From: Hygrophila difformis
Lineage: Eukaryota > Streptophyta > Magnoliopsida > Lamiales > Acanthaceae
Direction of reading: 5' to 3'
NCBI GenBank assembly: GCA_030278955.1
Contig: JAOANR010000014.1
Location: 36,965,453 to 37,029,452, forward strand
Length of the DNA: 64,000 nucleotides
Shown here: positions 9,389 to 21,280 of the stretch, one piece after another
Position numbering within the stretch: the stretch's first letter is position 1
How the letters are laid out: every line of letters begins with the position of its first letter
Notes under the pieces: model-generated
Database searches by the model: none
Seen by the model: the letters and a program-made list of their open reading frames with translations, nothing else
What the model was told of the DNA's origin: nothing
Program-made: the position numbers and the translations under genes

Positions 9389-12103
9389 TGTAACGCCCCA
9401 AAAATTTAAAACCAAATTTCTGTGACGTCACTGCCGTGTTACCTCTCTTAAACTGTTGGCCAATCAATTTAAGATCAATAACACGTAGCCAAGTAATAGG
9501 AAACCAATGAATCATAATACAAATCCAGAAAGGAAACCTCACATTATAACAGACGTCCGGCTTACAAGCCTTATTCATGCGACATAACAGTCGACATATC
9601 AGTCTCATCTCAACCTGTCAGAGATATTAAGTAACACATAAGACAGAACATAATGTACCGATCGGTACCACCAGCAATACGAGACAAGGTAATAGAGTCA
9701 TAACATATTATTCAAGACAAGCACATAAGTCCACAACATGCTAATGCATCCCTAGGTAGATCACTCATCCCCAAACCCCACATCGTGCTCAGGCTCTGCG
9801 TCCTCCCCGGGAATATCTATACATAAAAACATAGCAAGGGTCAGTACAAGGTACTGAGCAAGAATAGAAGAATCGGCATAAGGGGAAACAAGAATTAGCT
9901 TGATTCCCTAGAAGTATATTTATACATATATGTGAAGGTATATTCCGTTTTTAAACATTTGTTAGGCATAACATAAAAATTAAACAGTGCAAATAAGTAA
10001 ACATCACACCGTCCCATACCGGTGCTTCAACCACTGCAAATAAGATGAATGATGGATGATGAGATGAAATGTTATGACCTAAGATGTCTATCTACCCTAA
10101 ATGCAACACATAAGCATGCCTAGCGCGCACCTAGGTACCATGGTCGGTATTCCCTCCCATATAAGGGTCCACTCCCCTTAATGGTCGAGAGACATACCCA
10201 CAGTGCCCCCGCCGCGGACACTAACAGCTGAGATCGTGGCTTACGGCAAGCGGGTCAGGCTAAGGGTCATGAGCCCTTTCTAGCCAAATACAGACTAGGA
10301 TATAAATCCTTTTCAGTCTCAATGCCCCGGGAAAGATACCATTATGCCCAATCGGATACCGATTCGTAAGCATAGGGTATCCTACCCGCGTAGCATTATT
10401 CAATGCCCCGGGAAAGATACTACTATGCCCAATCGGATACCGACTTGTAAGCATAGCGTATCTTACCCGCGTAGCATTATTTGATTCACCAACATATCAT
10501 CACAGATATTCAGATATCATCACAGATATCACATATCATCACAGATATTCACATATCATCACAGATATTCAGATATCATCGCAGATATTAAGATTCATCA
10601 CAGATTTCCACATATCATCACAGATATTCAGATATCATCACAGATATCAAGATTCATCACAGATTTCCACATATCATCACAGATATTCAGATATCATCAC
10701 AGATATCAAGATTCAATTCAATCACATGTCCATACGCAAACCAACGCATCAAGACATAATAAACAACTCGTCTTGAGTTAAGTATAATCCGGGGTATGCC
10801 AAGTCCCACATATCGGCATCAACATATATTCAGATTCAATTCCACACATGTCAATACGTAATTTACGTGTCATGCCAAAATAAACAACTCTTCGCAAGTT
10901 AAGTATCAAGGGTGTGCCAAGCCCCACATATCGGCACCAACACTCACATCAACATAGAAGCGAAACAAGACTCGATCTCAACTAAGGCATAGTAGATCAC
11001 CGCTAATCGCAACTAAGTTCAAAGATTGTGAGCATAATGATGGTTATGGCATGCTAGAAGCATAAGAAGAACTAAGGAAACACGAAGGACGAAGAATCGG
11101 AAAAACGAGCGAACGAATCGCGCGGACAGGAAGGCCCGCGCGCACCCGGCGCGGTTTTCTCAAGGAAAGCGCGCCAACCCCGCGCCGGGTAGGGATTCGT
11201 CGCGGTTCGTGTTTTCGCGCGCTGCCCGCGCGCTGTTTGGCTAAAGGGCGCGCCAAGTACGCGCCGACACACCAGAAACGATGGAAATGGCGGTTTCCGG
11301 CCATTCCACCGATTATGCCCCCATTTAGGCCTATCTCTACCCTTGCCTGATATGTAGATGAGTCTCCAAGCTCCTCTTCTCAACCTGCAAGCTTCCAATC
11401 AACAATTCCAAGCCTATATTGCAAGAATCAAGCTCCAAACATCATAATTCATCCAAGAACATGATTTCTTGATCTTGAAACCATTTGAAGCTTAAAAACT
11501 GAAATCAACAACACCAAAATGGTCTCAAGTACTAACCTTAGCTTCCTCCAACACTAATTCAGCTTCCAAACAAGAATCCAAGCTTCAACTACAAGAATTG
11601 GCAAAGATCCCCAATTTTCGTCACCAACTTTCATCACCCCAAAACTTGCTCAAACATCATCAAAATCAAGTGTAGAAGCTAGGAAAATACTTACCAAAGC
11701 TTATATAAGCAATCCCCCAACTTGATTTGAGGAAGAAAACACCAATTCCAAGCCAAAATGAAGAACCCTAACTCCTTCAAGAGAGGTGACGGGAATGGAA
11801 GGATGATGAGGAAGAAATGGGTTTCCTAATGCCCAAAATCAGATTTTGAAGAGTCAAAAATGGGTCCGGGTCGGGTCACGGGTCTCGGTTCGGGTCGGAA
11901 TGTGGGTTAAAAGAGTTACACCACTTGTCTTGACCACATTGCACCCATTTGAGCACTTGACTCTTATTATCTAGTGAGTTGAACTCACTTATTTCCCCCA
12001 CTTAAATCTTCATTCCCTACAAAATAATCCACATACTAAGTCTTTTGTTAATTAACCATAATTAAATTAATTAATTATGAGTTAATTAAATCGGGGTGTT
12101 ACA
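9389..12103 (-). repeat. Gypsy-1 5' LTR
   Basis: Same length (2,715 bp) and nearly the same sequence as 2751-5465. Visible differences include ta(a/c)cagg to taatagg, acacaag to acataag, attaact to attagct and catcagg to catcaag. It carries the minisatellite at 10493-10708 and the CpG-dense block at about 11108-11278. As the 5' LTR it should hold the element promoter. Confidence 0.95.
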
Positions 12104-13406
12104 CCTATATATATACATTAATTAATATACACAAATCTTTTCCATATATTCATTAATGTATCTTTAAATAATATAAATTCCATATATACACTGCGAATTT
12201 CATATAAATTTTAATTTTTAATTTTTAAAAACTGAAAATTGTAGGAACTCCATATAAATTGGAAATTAAATATCTTTTAAAAACTAAAAATTGGGATTTC
12301 ATATACACATTAATATACATTTAATATGAATATGAATAAATAAATATGTGCAACGTACATTTTGATTACATCATTTACCACACCAAAAAATATAACCAAA
12401 ATTGAGACTAAACCTGCACAAATTACCGATATTACAATATCATCACCATATTGAAATATAAACGCAACATAATTCTTAGTTGCCAGTGCCGAACCTCGTC
12501 CTAATAACTAATAATACTATGGTGCAAAAACTGAAAATGCTTATTCATGTTATAATAATCCTATGGTGTAAAAACTCAAAATCTATAAATAAATAATAAA
12601 TGCAGCAATAAAATCTAAAATAAATAAAATAAAAGAATACAAAATAATAAAATAAAATATAAAATAAAAGTGCTAAATAAGAAATTACAAAATAGATAAT
12701 ATAAAAAATACAAAATTTCAAATTTTATCTTTTAAATCTTTTTAAAAGTGAATAAATCTCTAATGAATACATAAATAACCCGAAAATCTAAAATTAGTAA
12801 ATTTGAAATTACAAAATAATATAAATAAAAAATTCAAAATTTCAAATTTCAAATCTTTTAAATCTTTTAAATATATTTAAAAGTGAAGATTGTGAGAATT
12901 CCATATAAATTGGAAATTCCATATATTTCAAAAACTAAAAATATATAATGAATAAATAAATAAATGCGAAAATCCAAAAATAATTAATTAAAAATGCAAA
13001 AATCTATGAAAATTAGAAATTTGAAATGGAGACACCGCATTAAATATAGGATGAGTTGTTCACTAATGCTTTAATATATATATAGATAGATTAAAATCAT
13101 TAGTGGTCAACCAAGTCAACATTTAATGTGGTGTCTCCATTCTAAATTTCCAATTTTCTTAGATTTTTGCATTTTCTATTAATTAAATTTAGATTTTTAT
13201 ATTTATTATTTATTTACTATTTATATTTGTTTATGTCAAAATATTTATTGATTTGGATATGGAAATCCTCATTACCATTTTTAAAAAGATATGAAATTTT
13301 CAATTTATATGAAATTCCCATAATTACCAATTTTAGAATATTTGAAATTTGAAATTTTGTATATTTGCATTTATTTATATTAGATTTTATTTTTTTTATT
13401 TATTTA

Positions 13407-13455
13407 TACATACATACATACATACATACATACATACATACATACATACATACAT
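13407..13455. repeat. (TACA)n microsatellite
   Basis: About twelve uninterrupted tetranucleotide units in the 5' part of Helitron C. Confidence 0.95.
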
Positions 13456-13860
13456 TAACTTAACCTAAAAATGTTGTGTGGAGTTTCCCAAAACGATTAT
13501 AATTATTAAGGAAAATGTGAAAAATTTATCTTTAAAGAATGTTGGACTTTATCTTCCAAAACCAATTTTTAGCAATTAACAATTATGTTGCAATATTTCG
13601 TGCCACTAGCAAGATGTGACTTAAAGTATTAATATACAACTAGTAATTAACCCGTCGAGACTCGACGGGCATAATTATATATTTTATATAATATATATAC
13701 TTATATTGTATAAAATAATCATAAATTATATTTGAGTAATGAAAATGTGTAATGATTTTATATCTATTCGAAAGATGATATATTGATAATATAATTTATT
13801 ATTTTTAAAACTAACTAAAAAATCATATTATACCGTCTTCTTTAGCTTTTTTGGCTTAAC

Positions 13861-16266
13861 TGTAACGCCCCAAAAATTTAAAACCAATTTTTGTGACGTC
13901 ACTGCCGTGTTACCTCTCTTAAACTGTTGGCCAATCAATTTAAGATCAATAACACGAAGCCAAGTAAACAGGAAGCCAATGAACCAGAACATCAGAATAC
14001 AAATCAGAATACAAATCCAGAAAGGAAATAACACATCATAACAGACGTCCGGCTTACAAGCCTAAATCGTGCGATATAACAGTCTCATCTCAACCTGTCA
14101 GAGATACCACGTAAACACAACAGAGCATAGTGTACTGATCAATATCACAAACAGTACGAGGTAAGGTAAATAAGTCATAGCATAATATTCAAGACAAGCA
14201 CATAAGTCACAACATGCCAATGCATCTCTAGGTAGATCACTCATCCCCAAACCCCACATCGTGCTCAAGCTCTGCGTCCTCCTCGGGAGTATCTATACAT
14301 AGAAACAATTGCAAGGGTCAGTACAAGGTACTGAGCAAGAGTAGAAATATCCGGCATAAAGGGGAACAAGAATAGACATGATCCCATAGAAGCATAATTA
14401 TATATATATAACATAACAATTATACAGCGCAACATGATAATTGTACAATGTAAACAGATGAACATCACACCGTCCCATACCGGTGCTTCAACCACTGCAA
14501 GTAAAATGAATGATGGATGATGAGATGATATGTTATGACCTAAGATGTCTATCTACCCTAAATGCAACACATAAAAAAATGTCTAGCGCGCATCCTAGGT
14601 ACCATGGTCGGTATTCCCTCCCATATAAGGGTCCACTCCCCTTAATGGTCGAGAGATATACCCACAGTGCCCCCGCCGCGGACACTAACAGCTGAGATCG
14701 TGGCTTACGGCAAGCGGGTCAGGCTAAGGGTCATGAGCCCTTTCTAGCCAAATACAGACTAGGATATAAATCCTTTTCAGTCTCAATGCCCAGGGAAAGA
14801 TACTGACTATGCCCAATCGGGTACCGACTCGTAAGCATAGGTATCCTACCCTCGTAGCATAACTTTTGATTTACCAACAGATCATCACAGATATTCAGAT
14901 TCAATTCAATCACATGTCCATACGTAAACCAACGTCTCAGGACAAATAAACAACTCGCCGCGAGTTAAGTGTCAAGGGTGTGCCAAGCCCCACATATCGG
15001 CATCAACAACTCATCGCGAGTTAAGTATCAAGGGTGTGCCAAGCCCCACATATCGGCACCAACACACATTCAGATTCAATTCCACACATGTCAATACGTA
15101 AATTACGTGTCATGACAAAATAAACAACTCGTAACATAAAAATAGAAGCAAAGCAAGATTACATCCTAAACTAAGGCATGGTAGATCTTCCCTAATTGCA
15201 ACTAAGTTCCCGGTTATGAGCATAATGATAGTTCAAGCTTGCTAGGATCATATTTAGAGACATAAGAATGATCAAGGAGCAAGGATAGACAAAAATGGAG
15301 AAAACAAGGAAAACCAAAATTTGCAACAGCAGGTGCCACGCGCTGCCCGCGCGCAGCGCGTGGACACCGCGTGGTCCGCGGCGTCTCAACAGAGACGTCG
15401 CGCGCTGGTCACGCGCGGCGCGCCAACGGCGCGTCGGTCGGCAGAGGCTGTCGGACATGGCGTTTTCCGGCCATTCCGGCAGTCTAGCCCCCAATCGAAC
15501 CTATCTCTACCCTTGCCTTGGATGTAAATGAGTTTCCAAGCTCCTCTCCTCAACCTCCAAGCTCCCAATCCACAATTCAAGCCTACATTGCAAGAATTCA
15601 AGCTCCAACATCAAAATCACCCAAAAACATAAGATTTTCCAACATGCATCCAATTGGAAACTCAAGAACTGAAATTACCACTACCAAACAAGCTCAAAAA
15701 CTGACCTCAAGCTCCTTCTTCACTAATTAGAGCTCCAAACAAAGATTCAACACCAATACCAAGCAAATCTACAAAAGTTCCAACTCAAATCCTTCAATCC
15801 CGCCACCAACATAACACCCTCCAAAAGCTAGCTCCAACTTCATAAAAACAAGAGATAGATGGTGGAAAACACTTACCTTGAGTTGTAGTATGAAATCCCC
15901 ACTTGATTTTACACTCAAAGCTCCATTTGTGCAAGAATTGGAAGAACCCTAATTCCTCCTAGAGAGGGTGACGGGATTTGGGGGTGTGAAGGGTGGAAAT
16001 GAATTTCCCCCAAGTCCAAAATCTGATTTTTAACACCCAAGTGGATCCGGGTCGGGTCGGAATGTGGGTTAAAAGGGTTACACCACTTGTCTTGACCATA
16101 TTGCACCCATTTGAGTACTTGACTCTTATTCTCTTGTGAGTTGAACTCACTTATTCCCTCACTTCAATCTTCATTCACCTACAAAATAATCCACATACCA
16201 AGTCTTTTGTTAATTAACCATAACTAAATTAAATTAATTATGAGTTAATTAAATCGGGGTGTTACA
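13861..16266 (-). repeat. Gypsy-2 3' LTR
   Basis: TGTAACGCCCC...GGGGTGTTACA, 2,406 bp. It has an extra 12-bp tandem unit (caaatcagaata) near 14003. A CpG-dense block lies at about 15335-15480. On the minus strand a GGTAAGT donor-like motif near 15875 matches the position of the one in Gypsy-1 LTRs. Confidence 0.95.
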
Positions 16267-16280
16267 ATCCCTCCCCCTTA
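16267..16280 (-). other. Gypsy-2 polypurine tract
   Basis: Minus-strand TAAGGGGGAGGGAT directly precedes the 3' LTR. Confidence 0.85.
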
Positions 16281-16325
16281 GGATCATTCGTCCTCGAATG
16301 AGAAGTATGTGTTAATGTCATTACC

Positions 16326-19300
16326 TCATTGAATTGGAGTTAAATCCAATTCGGGATAACGCTCCGCCATGCTATCCTCTGACTCCCAAGTGGCATCCTC
16401 TATGCCATGCCTCGACCAAAGTACTTTCACCATTTTGATCACCTTATTGCGAAGTACCCTTTCTTTAGTGTCTAGAATTGCCACGGGGTATTCTTCGTAT
16501 TCTAGGCTGTCATCCAACTCCACCTCCTCCGGTTGTATAATCTTGTCAGAATCCGAGATAAACTTCCGCAACTGAGAGACGTGGAAAACGTTGTGCACGT
16601 TTCCCACCTCAGCTGGCAATTCTAACCGGTAAGCGACCTTCCCAATCTTCTTAGTGATCTCATAGGGGCCTATAAATCTGGGACTCAGTTTCCCCTTCTT
16701 TCCGAACCGCCTCACGCCCCTCATAGGTGACACTCTCAAAAGTACCCAATCTCCAACCGCGAACTCAATGTCTCTCCTGGACAAATCAGCATAACTCTTC
16801 TGACGATCCTGAGCTTCCTTCATTCTGTCTCTGATCACCCGTACCACTTCAGTGGTCTGTTCAATGAGTTCGGGACCCATCACCACTCGCTCTGAAGGGT
16901 CACTCCAGCACAAGGGTGTCCTGCACCTTCTTCCGTATAAGGCCTCGAAAGGCGCCATACGAATACTCGCGTGATAGCTATTGTTGTAGGAGAACTCCAC
17001 CAAAGGTAGATGTTCCTCCCACGATCCTTGAAAATCCATCACGCACGCCCTCAACATATCTTCCAAGGTTCTGATGGTCCTTTCAGTCTGTCCATCAGTC
17101 TGAGGGTGCCACGCAGTACTCATACTGATCTGTGTCCCAAAAGCTGCCTGCAATTCATTCCAGAACCTTGACAAGAATCTGGAATCCCTGTCTGAGATAA
17201 TCTCCCGAGGCACCCCAAAACGTCTAATCACATGCTGGATGTAAGCGCCAGTCAACTGTTGCATGCTCCAGCTCAATCTCATCGGTATAAACACAGCACT
17301 CTTGGTTAGTCGGTCCACAACTACCCAAATAGTATCAAACCTGCTCCGTGTCCGGGGTAGCCCGGTCACAAAGTCCATAGCAATGGACTCCCATTTCCAA
17401 GTAGGAACATCTAAAGGTTGTAATAAACCAGAAGGTCTCATATGCTCAGCTTTCACCTTCTGACAAGTGGAACACCTAGACACGAACTCTGCCACTTCCT
17501 TCTTCATGCCCTTCCACCAATAGTTTTGCCTCAAATCCTTGTACATCTTCACTGCCCCCGGATGTACGGAGTAAGGTGTGCGATGTGCTTCCTCCATAAT
17601 TTTTCTTTTCAGTACTTGATCTTCCGGAGGCACACACCAACGGTCCTGAAACTTGATCATATCATGGTTATCAATCACAAAGTCTTCCGCCTTACCCTTA
17701 CGAATCTGAGCTCTCAAATGCATCATCTCTTGACTTACAGCTTGACTCAGTCTGAGCTCCTCGAGTAAGGATGGCACTACCGTCATAGCATACAACCTCG
17801 CTATCGTGCCGTAAGGAACAACCACAACACCTTCTTTGTCTAACTCCTGCCTCAACTTCCAAGGGAGGGTAACCGAGTTCAGTACATGTCCTTTCCTGCT
17901 AAGTGCATCAGCCACTCGGTTTGCTTTCCCTTCTATGTACTGAATACTCGTGTCATAGTCCTGCAAAAATTCCAACCACCTCCTCTGTCTACCGCTCATC
18001 TTATCTGCAGTGTAGAGACACTTTAGATTCTTATGATCCGAGTAGATTTGACACTTGGCGCCGTAAAGATAGTGCCTCCAAATTTTTAACGCATGCACGA
18101 CCGCTGCCATCTCCAGGTCGTGAGTCGGGTAATTCAGCTCATGAGGCTTTAATTGTCTAGAGGCATACGCAATCACCCTGCCATACTGCATCAGCACACA
18201 TCCAAGTCCTCGATGAGATGCATCTGTGTATACCTCATATTCCCCCGATTCATCAGGTAACACTAGGACCGGAGCCTCTGTCACCTTCTCCTTCAATAGA
18301 TCAAAAGCATGCTGACAGTCCTCACTCCAATGAAATGATACATCCTTCCTCAATAACTGAGTCAAGGGTCGAGCAATGCTGGCGAACCCCTCTATGAACC
18401 TTCTGTAGTATCCCACCAATCCAAGGAAACTACGTACCTCACTGACATTAGTTGGAGGATTCCACTCCAACACTGCTTCGACCTTCGCGGGGTCTACTGA
18501 AATTCCTTCGCCTGACACAACATGCCCCAAGAAAGCCACCTGATCCAACCAAAACTCACACTTCGAAAGTTTGGCATACAACTTATGCTCCCGGAGTACC
18601 TGTAAAACTGTCCTGAGATGTTCCTTGTGCGTCTTTATATCGGGAGAGTATACCAAAATGTCATCAATGAAGACAACCACACATACGTCTAGCCAAGGTC
18701 GAAAGACGCGATGCATCAAGTCCATAAAAACTGCTGGGGCATTAGTCAGCCCAAATGGCATCACTGTGAACTCGAAATGACCATACCGCGTTCGGAAAGC
18801 TGTCTTTTCACGATCTCTCTCTGCCACCCGAATCTGATGGTATCCTGATCTCAAGTCGATCTTAGAGAATGTAGATGCCCCCTTCAGCTGGTCAAATAGG
18901 TCATCAATCCTCGGCAGTGGGTAACGGTTCTTGACTGTGACCTGATTGAGCCCCCGATAATCAATACACATCCGTAAACTCCCGTCCTTCTTTTTGACAA
19001 AGATTACCGGTGCTCCCCAAGGCGAGCTGCTTGGCTGAATGTATCCTTTATCAAGTAGATCCTTAAGCTGCTCCTTCAACTCCCTCAACTCAGCAGGAGC
19101 CATTCGGTACGGGACCTTGGCAACTGGTGCCGCCCCCGACACCAAGTCAATGGCAAAGTCTATCTCCCGGGCAGGTGGAAATCCAGGTATCTCATCAGGG
19201 AACACATCTGGGAACTCCGATACAATAGGAATCTGTGCAATTGTCGAACCCGAGGGTGCTGGTGTCATCTCACGCACAGAACAAAAGTACACCGGATACC

Positions 19301-19730
19301 CCTTTCGAATTAAGGCTGCAAAAGTGACAGAAGATACCACTCGAATGTTAGGAGGGTAATAAATCACTTGCTCACCTTCCTCATCGGTGAAGGAAATCCT
19401 TGGTATTCCGCAGTCCAATCTGGCTCGGTACTTGGACAGCCAATCCATTCCCAAAATCACGTCAAAATCGGCCAAATCCAGCACCACTAGATTCGCTCCG
19501 AACTCTCGATCTTTGATGATTATCTGTGCATCGGGTTTAATCCACTGGCTCCGCATGAGGTCTCCCGAAGGTAGCGTAATAGGAAGTTGATAAGCCTCCA
19601 GTGGTCCCATATCATTCTTGGTTACGAATTCCGAGGATATAAACGAGCATGATGCACCAGAATCATATAAGGCATAAGCAGGCACATTATCAACTAGTAT
19701 AGTACCTACACATTCAACAACATAAGGCAC
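16326..19730 (-). CDS. Gypsy-2 Pol polyprotein (PR-RT-RNaseH-IN-chromodomain-like)
   Basis: This 1,134-residue frame runs protease ([10 protein letters not shown], about residue 20), reverse transcriptase ([20 protein letters not shown]; catalytic FIDDILVYS), RNase H (VYTDAS, LEMAAVV, SDHKNL), integrase with zinc-binding HHCC (ending CSTCQK) and D-D-E catalytic residues ([25 protein letters not shown]), the GPY/F module (PRFIGPYEI) and a chromodomain-like tail ([19 protein letters not shown]). Domain order and tail place it with plant chromoviruses of the Tekay/Del type. There is no ATG at its upstream edge; the first codon in frame is GTG after stops. This fits expression by fusion to Gag, probably via the 66-nt intron. 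Confidence 0.95.
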   Translation of the reverse strand: MPYVVECVGTILVDNVPAYALYDSGASCSFISSEFVTKNDMGPLEAYQLPITLPSGDLMRSQWIKPDAQIIIKDREFGANLVVLDLADFDVILGMDWLSKYRARLDCGIPRISFTDEEGEQVIYYPPNIRVVSSVTFAALIRKGYPVYFCSVREMTPAPSGSTIAQIPIVSEFPDVFPDEIPGFPPAREIDFAIDLVSGAAPVAKVPYRMAPAELRELKEQLKDLLDKGYIQPSSSPWGAPVIFVKKKDGSLRMCIDYRGLNQVTVKNRYPLPRIDDLFDQLKGASTFSKIDLRSGYHQIRVAERDREKTAFRTRYGHFEFTVMPFGLTNAPAVFMDLMHRVFRPWLDVCVVVFIDDILVYSPDIKTHKEHLRTVLQVLREHKLYAKLSKCEFWLDQVAFLGHVVSGEGISVDPAKVEAVLEWNPPTNVSEVRSFLGLVGYYRRFIEGFASIARPLTQLLRKDVSFHWSEDCQHAFDLLKEKVTEAPVLVLPDESGEYEVYTDASHRGLGCVLMQYGRVIAYASRQLKPHELNYPTHDLEMAAVVHALKIWRHYLYGAKCQIYSDHKNLKCLYTADKMSGRQRRWLEFLQDYDTSIQYIEGKANRVADALSRKGHVLNSVTLPWKLRQELDKEGVVVVPYGTIARLYAMTVVPSLLEELRLSQAVSQEMMHLRAQIRKGKAEDFVIDNHDMIKFQDRWCVPPEDQVLKRKIMEEAHRTPYSVHPGAVKMYKDLRQNYWWKGMKKEVAEFVSRCSTCQKVKAEHMRPSGLLQPLDVPTWKWESIAMDFVTGLPRTRSRFDTIWVVVDRLTKSAVFIPMRLSWSMQQLTGAYIQHVIRRFGVPREIISDRDSRFLSRFWNELQAAFGTQISMSTAWHPQTDGQTERTIRTLEDMLRACVMDFQGSWEEHLPLVEFSYNNSYHASIRMAPFEALYGRRCRTPLCWSDPSERVVMGPELIEQTTEVVRVIRDRMKEAQDRQKSYADLSRRDIEFAVGDWVLLRVSPMRGVRRFGKKGKLSPRFIGPYEITKKIGKVAYRLELPAEVGNVHNVFHVSQLRKFISDSDKIIQPEEVELDDSLEYEEYPVAILDTKERVLRNKVIKMVKVLWSRHGIEDATWESEDSMAERYPELDLTPIQ

Positions 19731-19795
19731 TACCTAGGTACTCGTTACAAATGGTTAGATCAATCAAGATTGAAACTGAACAATGTAAAACTTAC
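19730..19795 (-). other. Candidate 66-nt gag-pol intron, Gypsy-2
   Basis: The donor is G/GTAAGT right after the gag codons for DDVMT, the branch-like motif is TCTAAC, and the end is CCTAGGTAG. Removal deletes three in-frame stops (TGA, TAA, TAG) and leaves Gag joined to protease in frame. Gypsy-1 has the same signals in a 67-nt stretch, so length is not held by frame but the splice signals are. Stop-codon readthrough would need three successive readthroughs. Confidence 0.55.
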
Positions 19796-21014
19796 CAGTC
19801 ATGACATCGTCTCGTCCATCTAACTCAGCCCGCTCAATCACGTTGAGGCGGCCCCCACGGCCCCTCGGTGGTCCACGACCTCTGTCGGCACCTCGTCCAT
19901 GCGACGCATTCCCACCGGAAGCACCCGAAGTAGCACCTCCTGCCCGGCCCACTAACTGTGGGCACTGTGGCCTCAAATGTCCTTCCTGTCCGCAATTCCA
20001 GCAGTGGGATCCGCCCCGGTACTGTGGCTGTGCATAAGTCTGAGGCCTAGATGTCTCTCCACCGTATCTCGGCCTCGGCTGTCTCCGCTGGGGTCTACCC
20101 GATCCCCCCGAATCCCTGCGACGAGCGGCCCACACGCGTTGGGCATCAGCGCGAGCCCTCTCAATGAATAAAGCCTGATCATATGCTGAAGATAAGGATG
20201 CGTGTTGTGTACTAAATCCTGTCCGGATCTCAGCCTTCAGTCCATCAACAAACCTTGAAACCTTATCTTCCTCACCAGCAACTAACATTGGTACATACGA
20301 CATGAGTTCCACAAAACGACCGTAGTACTCAGACACTGTCATGTTCCCCACTTGCTCTAAGTTGAGGAACTCCCTCTTCTTAACATTCATCATCTGTGTG
20401 GTGAAAAAGTGGGATCTCAACGCGTGACAGAAAACCTCCCATGAGAAATCGGGTCTCGCCATGAGGTCACTCTTACATGACCTCCACCAATGGAGCGCTG
20501 GTCCGGTAAGATACTGACGTCCCACCCTCACCTTCCAATCCTCTGGACAGTCTATATTCTCGAAGATCTCCTCCATATGATAAATCCAATCAGTCAGAGC
20601 AACCGGGTCTACTCCTCCACTAAAGACCGGCGGCTGATAGTGCCTTGCTAGATGCACGTAGTCCACGGGTCGGGGTGGTGGCTGTGCAGGCTGATTCGCC
20701 TGCCCCTGATACATCCCATGCATGGCATTAAACATATATTGCATAAACTGAGGGTCGAAGGGCATCTGCCCAGGTGGCGGTGGTGGTGGAGGCACTGGTT
20801 CGTCCTCATAATTCAAGTCATCCTCCACCTCCATAGGTTCCTCATTTGGGACATTATCCCCATGATCATAGCCAAGCTCATCATCCTCGTGGTACTGTCC
20901 ACGACCCCCAATAACTGGCCCCGGATTCCTACGAGGCCTTCCCCTCCTCCTGGGCTCTCCATCCCTGCGCGGTGGCATCCTGCACTCATAACATAACGAA
21001 ATATTCAGTAACAT
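19764..21014 (-). CDS. Gypsy-2 Gag
   Basis: The 416-residue frame probably starts at Met13 (MPPRRDGEP, about 20978). The basic Arg-rich start is followed by a Pro-rich segment, a retrotransposon gag domain (about residues 120-270) and a CCHC knuckle CWNCGQEGHLRPQC at residues 338-351. A Gly/Arg-rich region comes last. It binds and packages element RNA in the cytoplasm. The last ten codons before the stop fall inside the candidate intron. Confidence 0.94.
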   Translation of the reverse strand: MLLNISLCYECRMPPRRDGEPRRRGRPRRNPGPVIGGRGQYHEDDELGYDHGDNVPNEEPMEVEDDLNYEDEPVPPPPPPPGQMPFDPQFMQYMFNAMHGMYQGQANQPAQPPPRPVDYVHLARHYQPPVFSGGVDPVALTDWIYHMEEIFENIDCPEDWKVRVGRQYLTGPALHWWRSCKSDLMARPDFSWEVFCHALRSHFFTTQMMNVKKREFLNLEQVGNMTVSEYYGRFVELMSYVPMLVAGEEDKVSRFVDGLKAEIRTGFSTQHASLSSAYDQALFIERARADAQRVWAARRRDSGGSGRPQRRQPRPRYGGETSRPQTYAQPQYRGGSHCWNCGQEGHLRPQCPQLVGRAGGATSGASGGNASHGRGADRGRGPPRGRGGRLNVIERAELDGRDDVMTGKFYIVQFQS

Positions 21015-21264
21015 TCGGTAAATAAGAATAACCCTTTACCGAACAGCAATTATTAAGTATAGATCCCTCGGAATACCCCTATGGATTGATCGTGGCTTGA
21101 TGCACAAACCACAATCCAACCCTATAGGGCACGCAGATACCCCAAAAACAAAGTAATCGACAAGATTTTAAACAGAACCAGATGCAATTTCTATACTATA
21201 TGCTTTCCCCCACACACCTCACCACATGCTAGTGTCAGAATTCTAAGCACATACGAGCAAACAT

Positions 21265-21277
21265 GGCTCTGATACCA
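21265..21277 (-). other. Gypsy-2 primer-binding site (tRNA-iMet)
   Basis: Minus-strand TGGTATCAGAGCC lies three bases after the 5' LTR. Confidence 0.92.
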
Positions 21278-21280
21278 ACC

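Larger units (their letters stand above)
2751..12103 (-). mobile_element. Gypsy-1: Tekay/Del-like LTR retrotransposon lacking reverse transcriptase
   Basis: The 9,353-bp element lies between 5-bp target duplications cctat (2746-2750 and 12104-12108). Both LTRs are 2,715 bp, read TGTAAC...GTTACA, and I count only about four substitutions between them, so insertion was recent. The minus-strand order is 5' LTR (9389-12103), iMet primer site, gag, broken pol, polypurine tract, 3' LTR (2751-5465). Gag is intact. Pol has lost the reverse transcriptase domain and carries frameshifts, so the element needs helper proteins. It is inserted in Helitron A. Confidence 0.95.
1..13086 (-). mobile_element. 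Helitron copy A (non-autonomous, 3' end outside window)
   Basis: This AT-rich element reads on the minus strand. Its 5' end is at 13086: it starts TCTATATATATATTAAAGC and is preceded by A, as expected for insertion between A and T. An alternative start at 13090 also fits. The body matches Helitron B almost end to end (position 1 here corresponds to about 13810 in B), so roughly 170 bp of its 3' end lie before the window. It is interrupted by Gypsy-1 (2751-12108 with one target duplication) and by a Stowaway MITE (2413-2672). It encodes no full protein, only decayed fragments of a Pif1-type helicase. I infer a deletion derivative of an autonomous Helitron. Confidence 0.75.

Noticed and set aside
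13651..13669. Perfect hairpin CCCGTCGAG/CTCGACGGG as a transcription terminator
   Set aside because: It is the Helitron 3' terminal hairpin, with CTAG-T at the correct distance.
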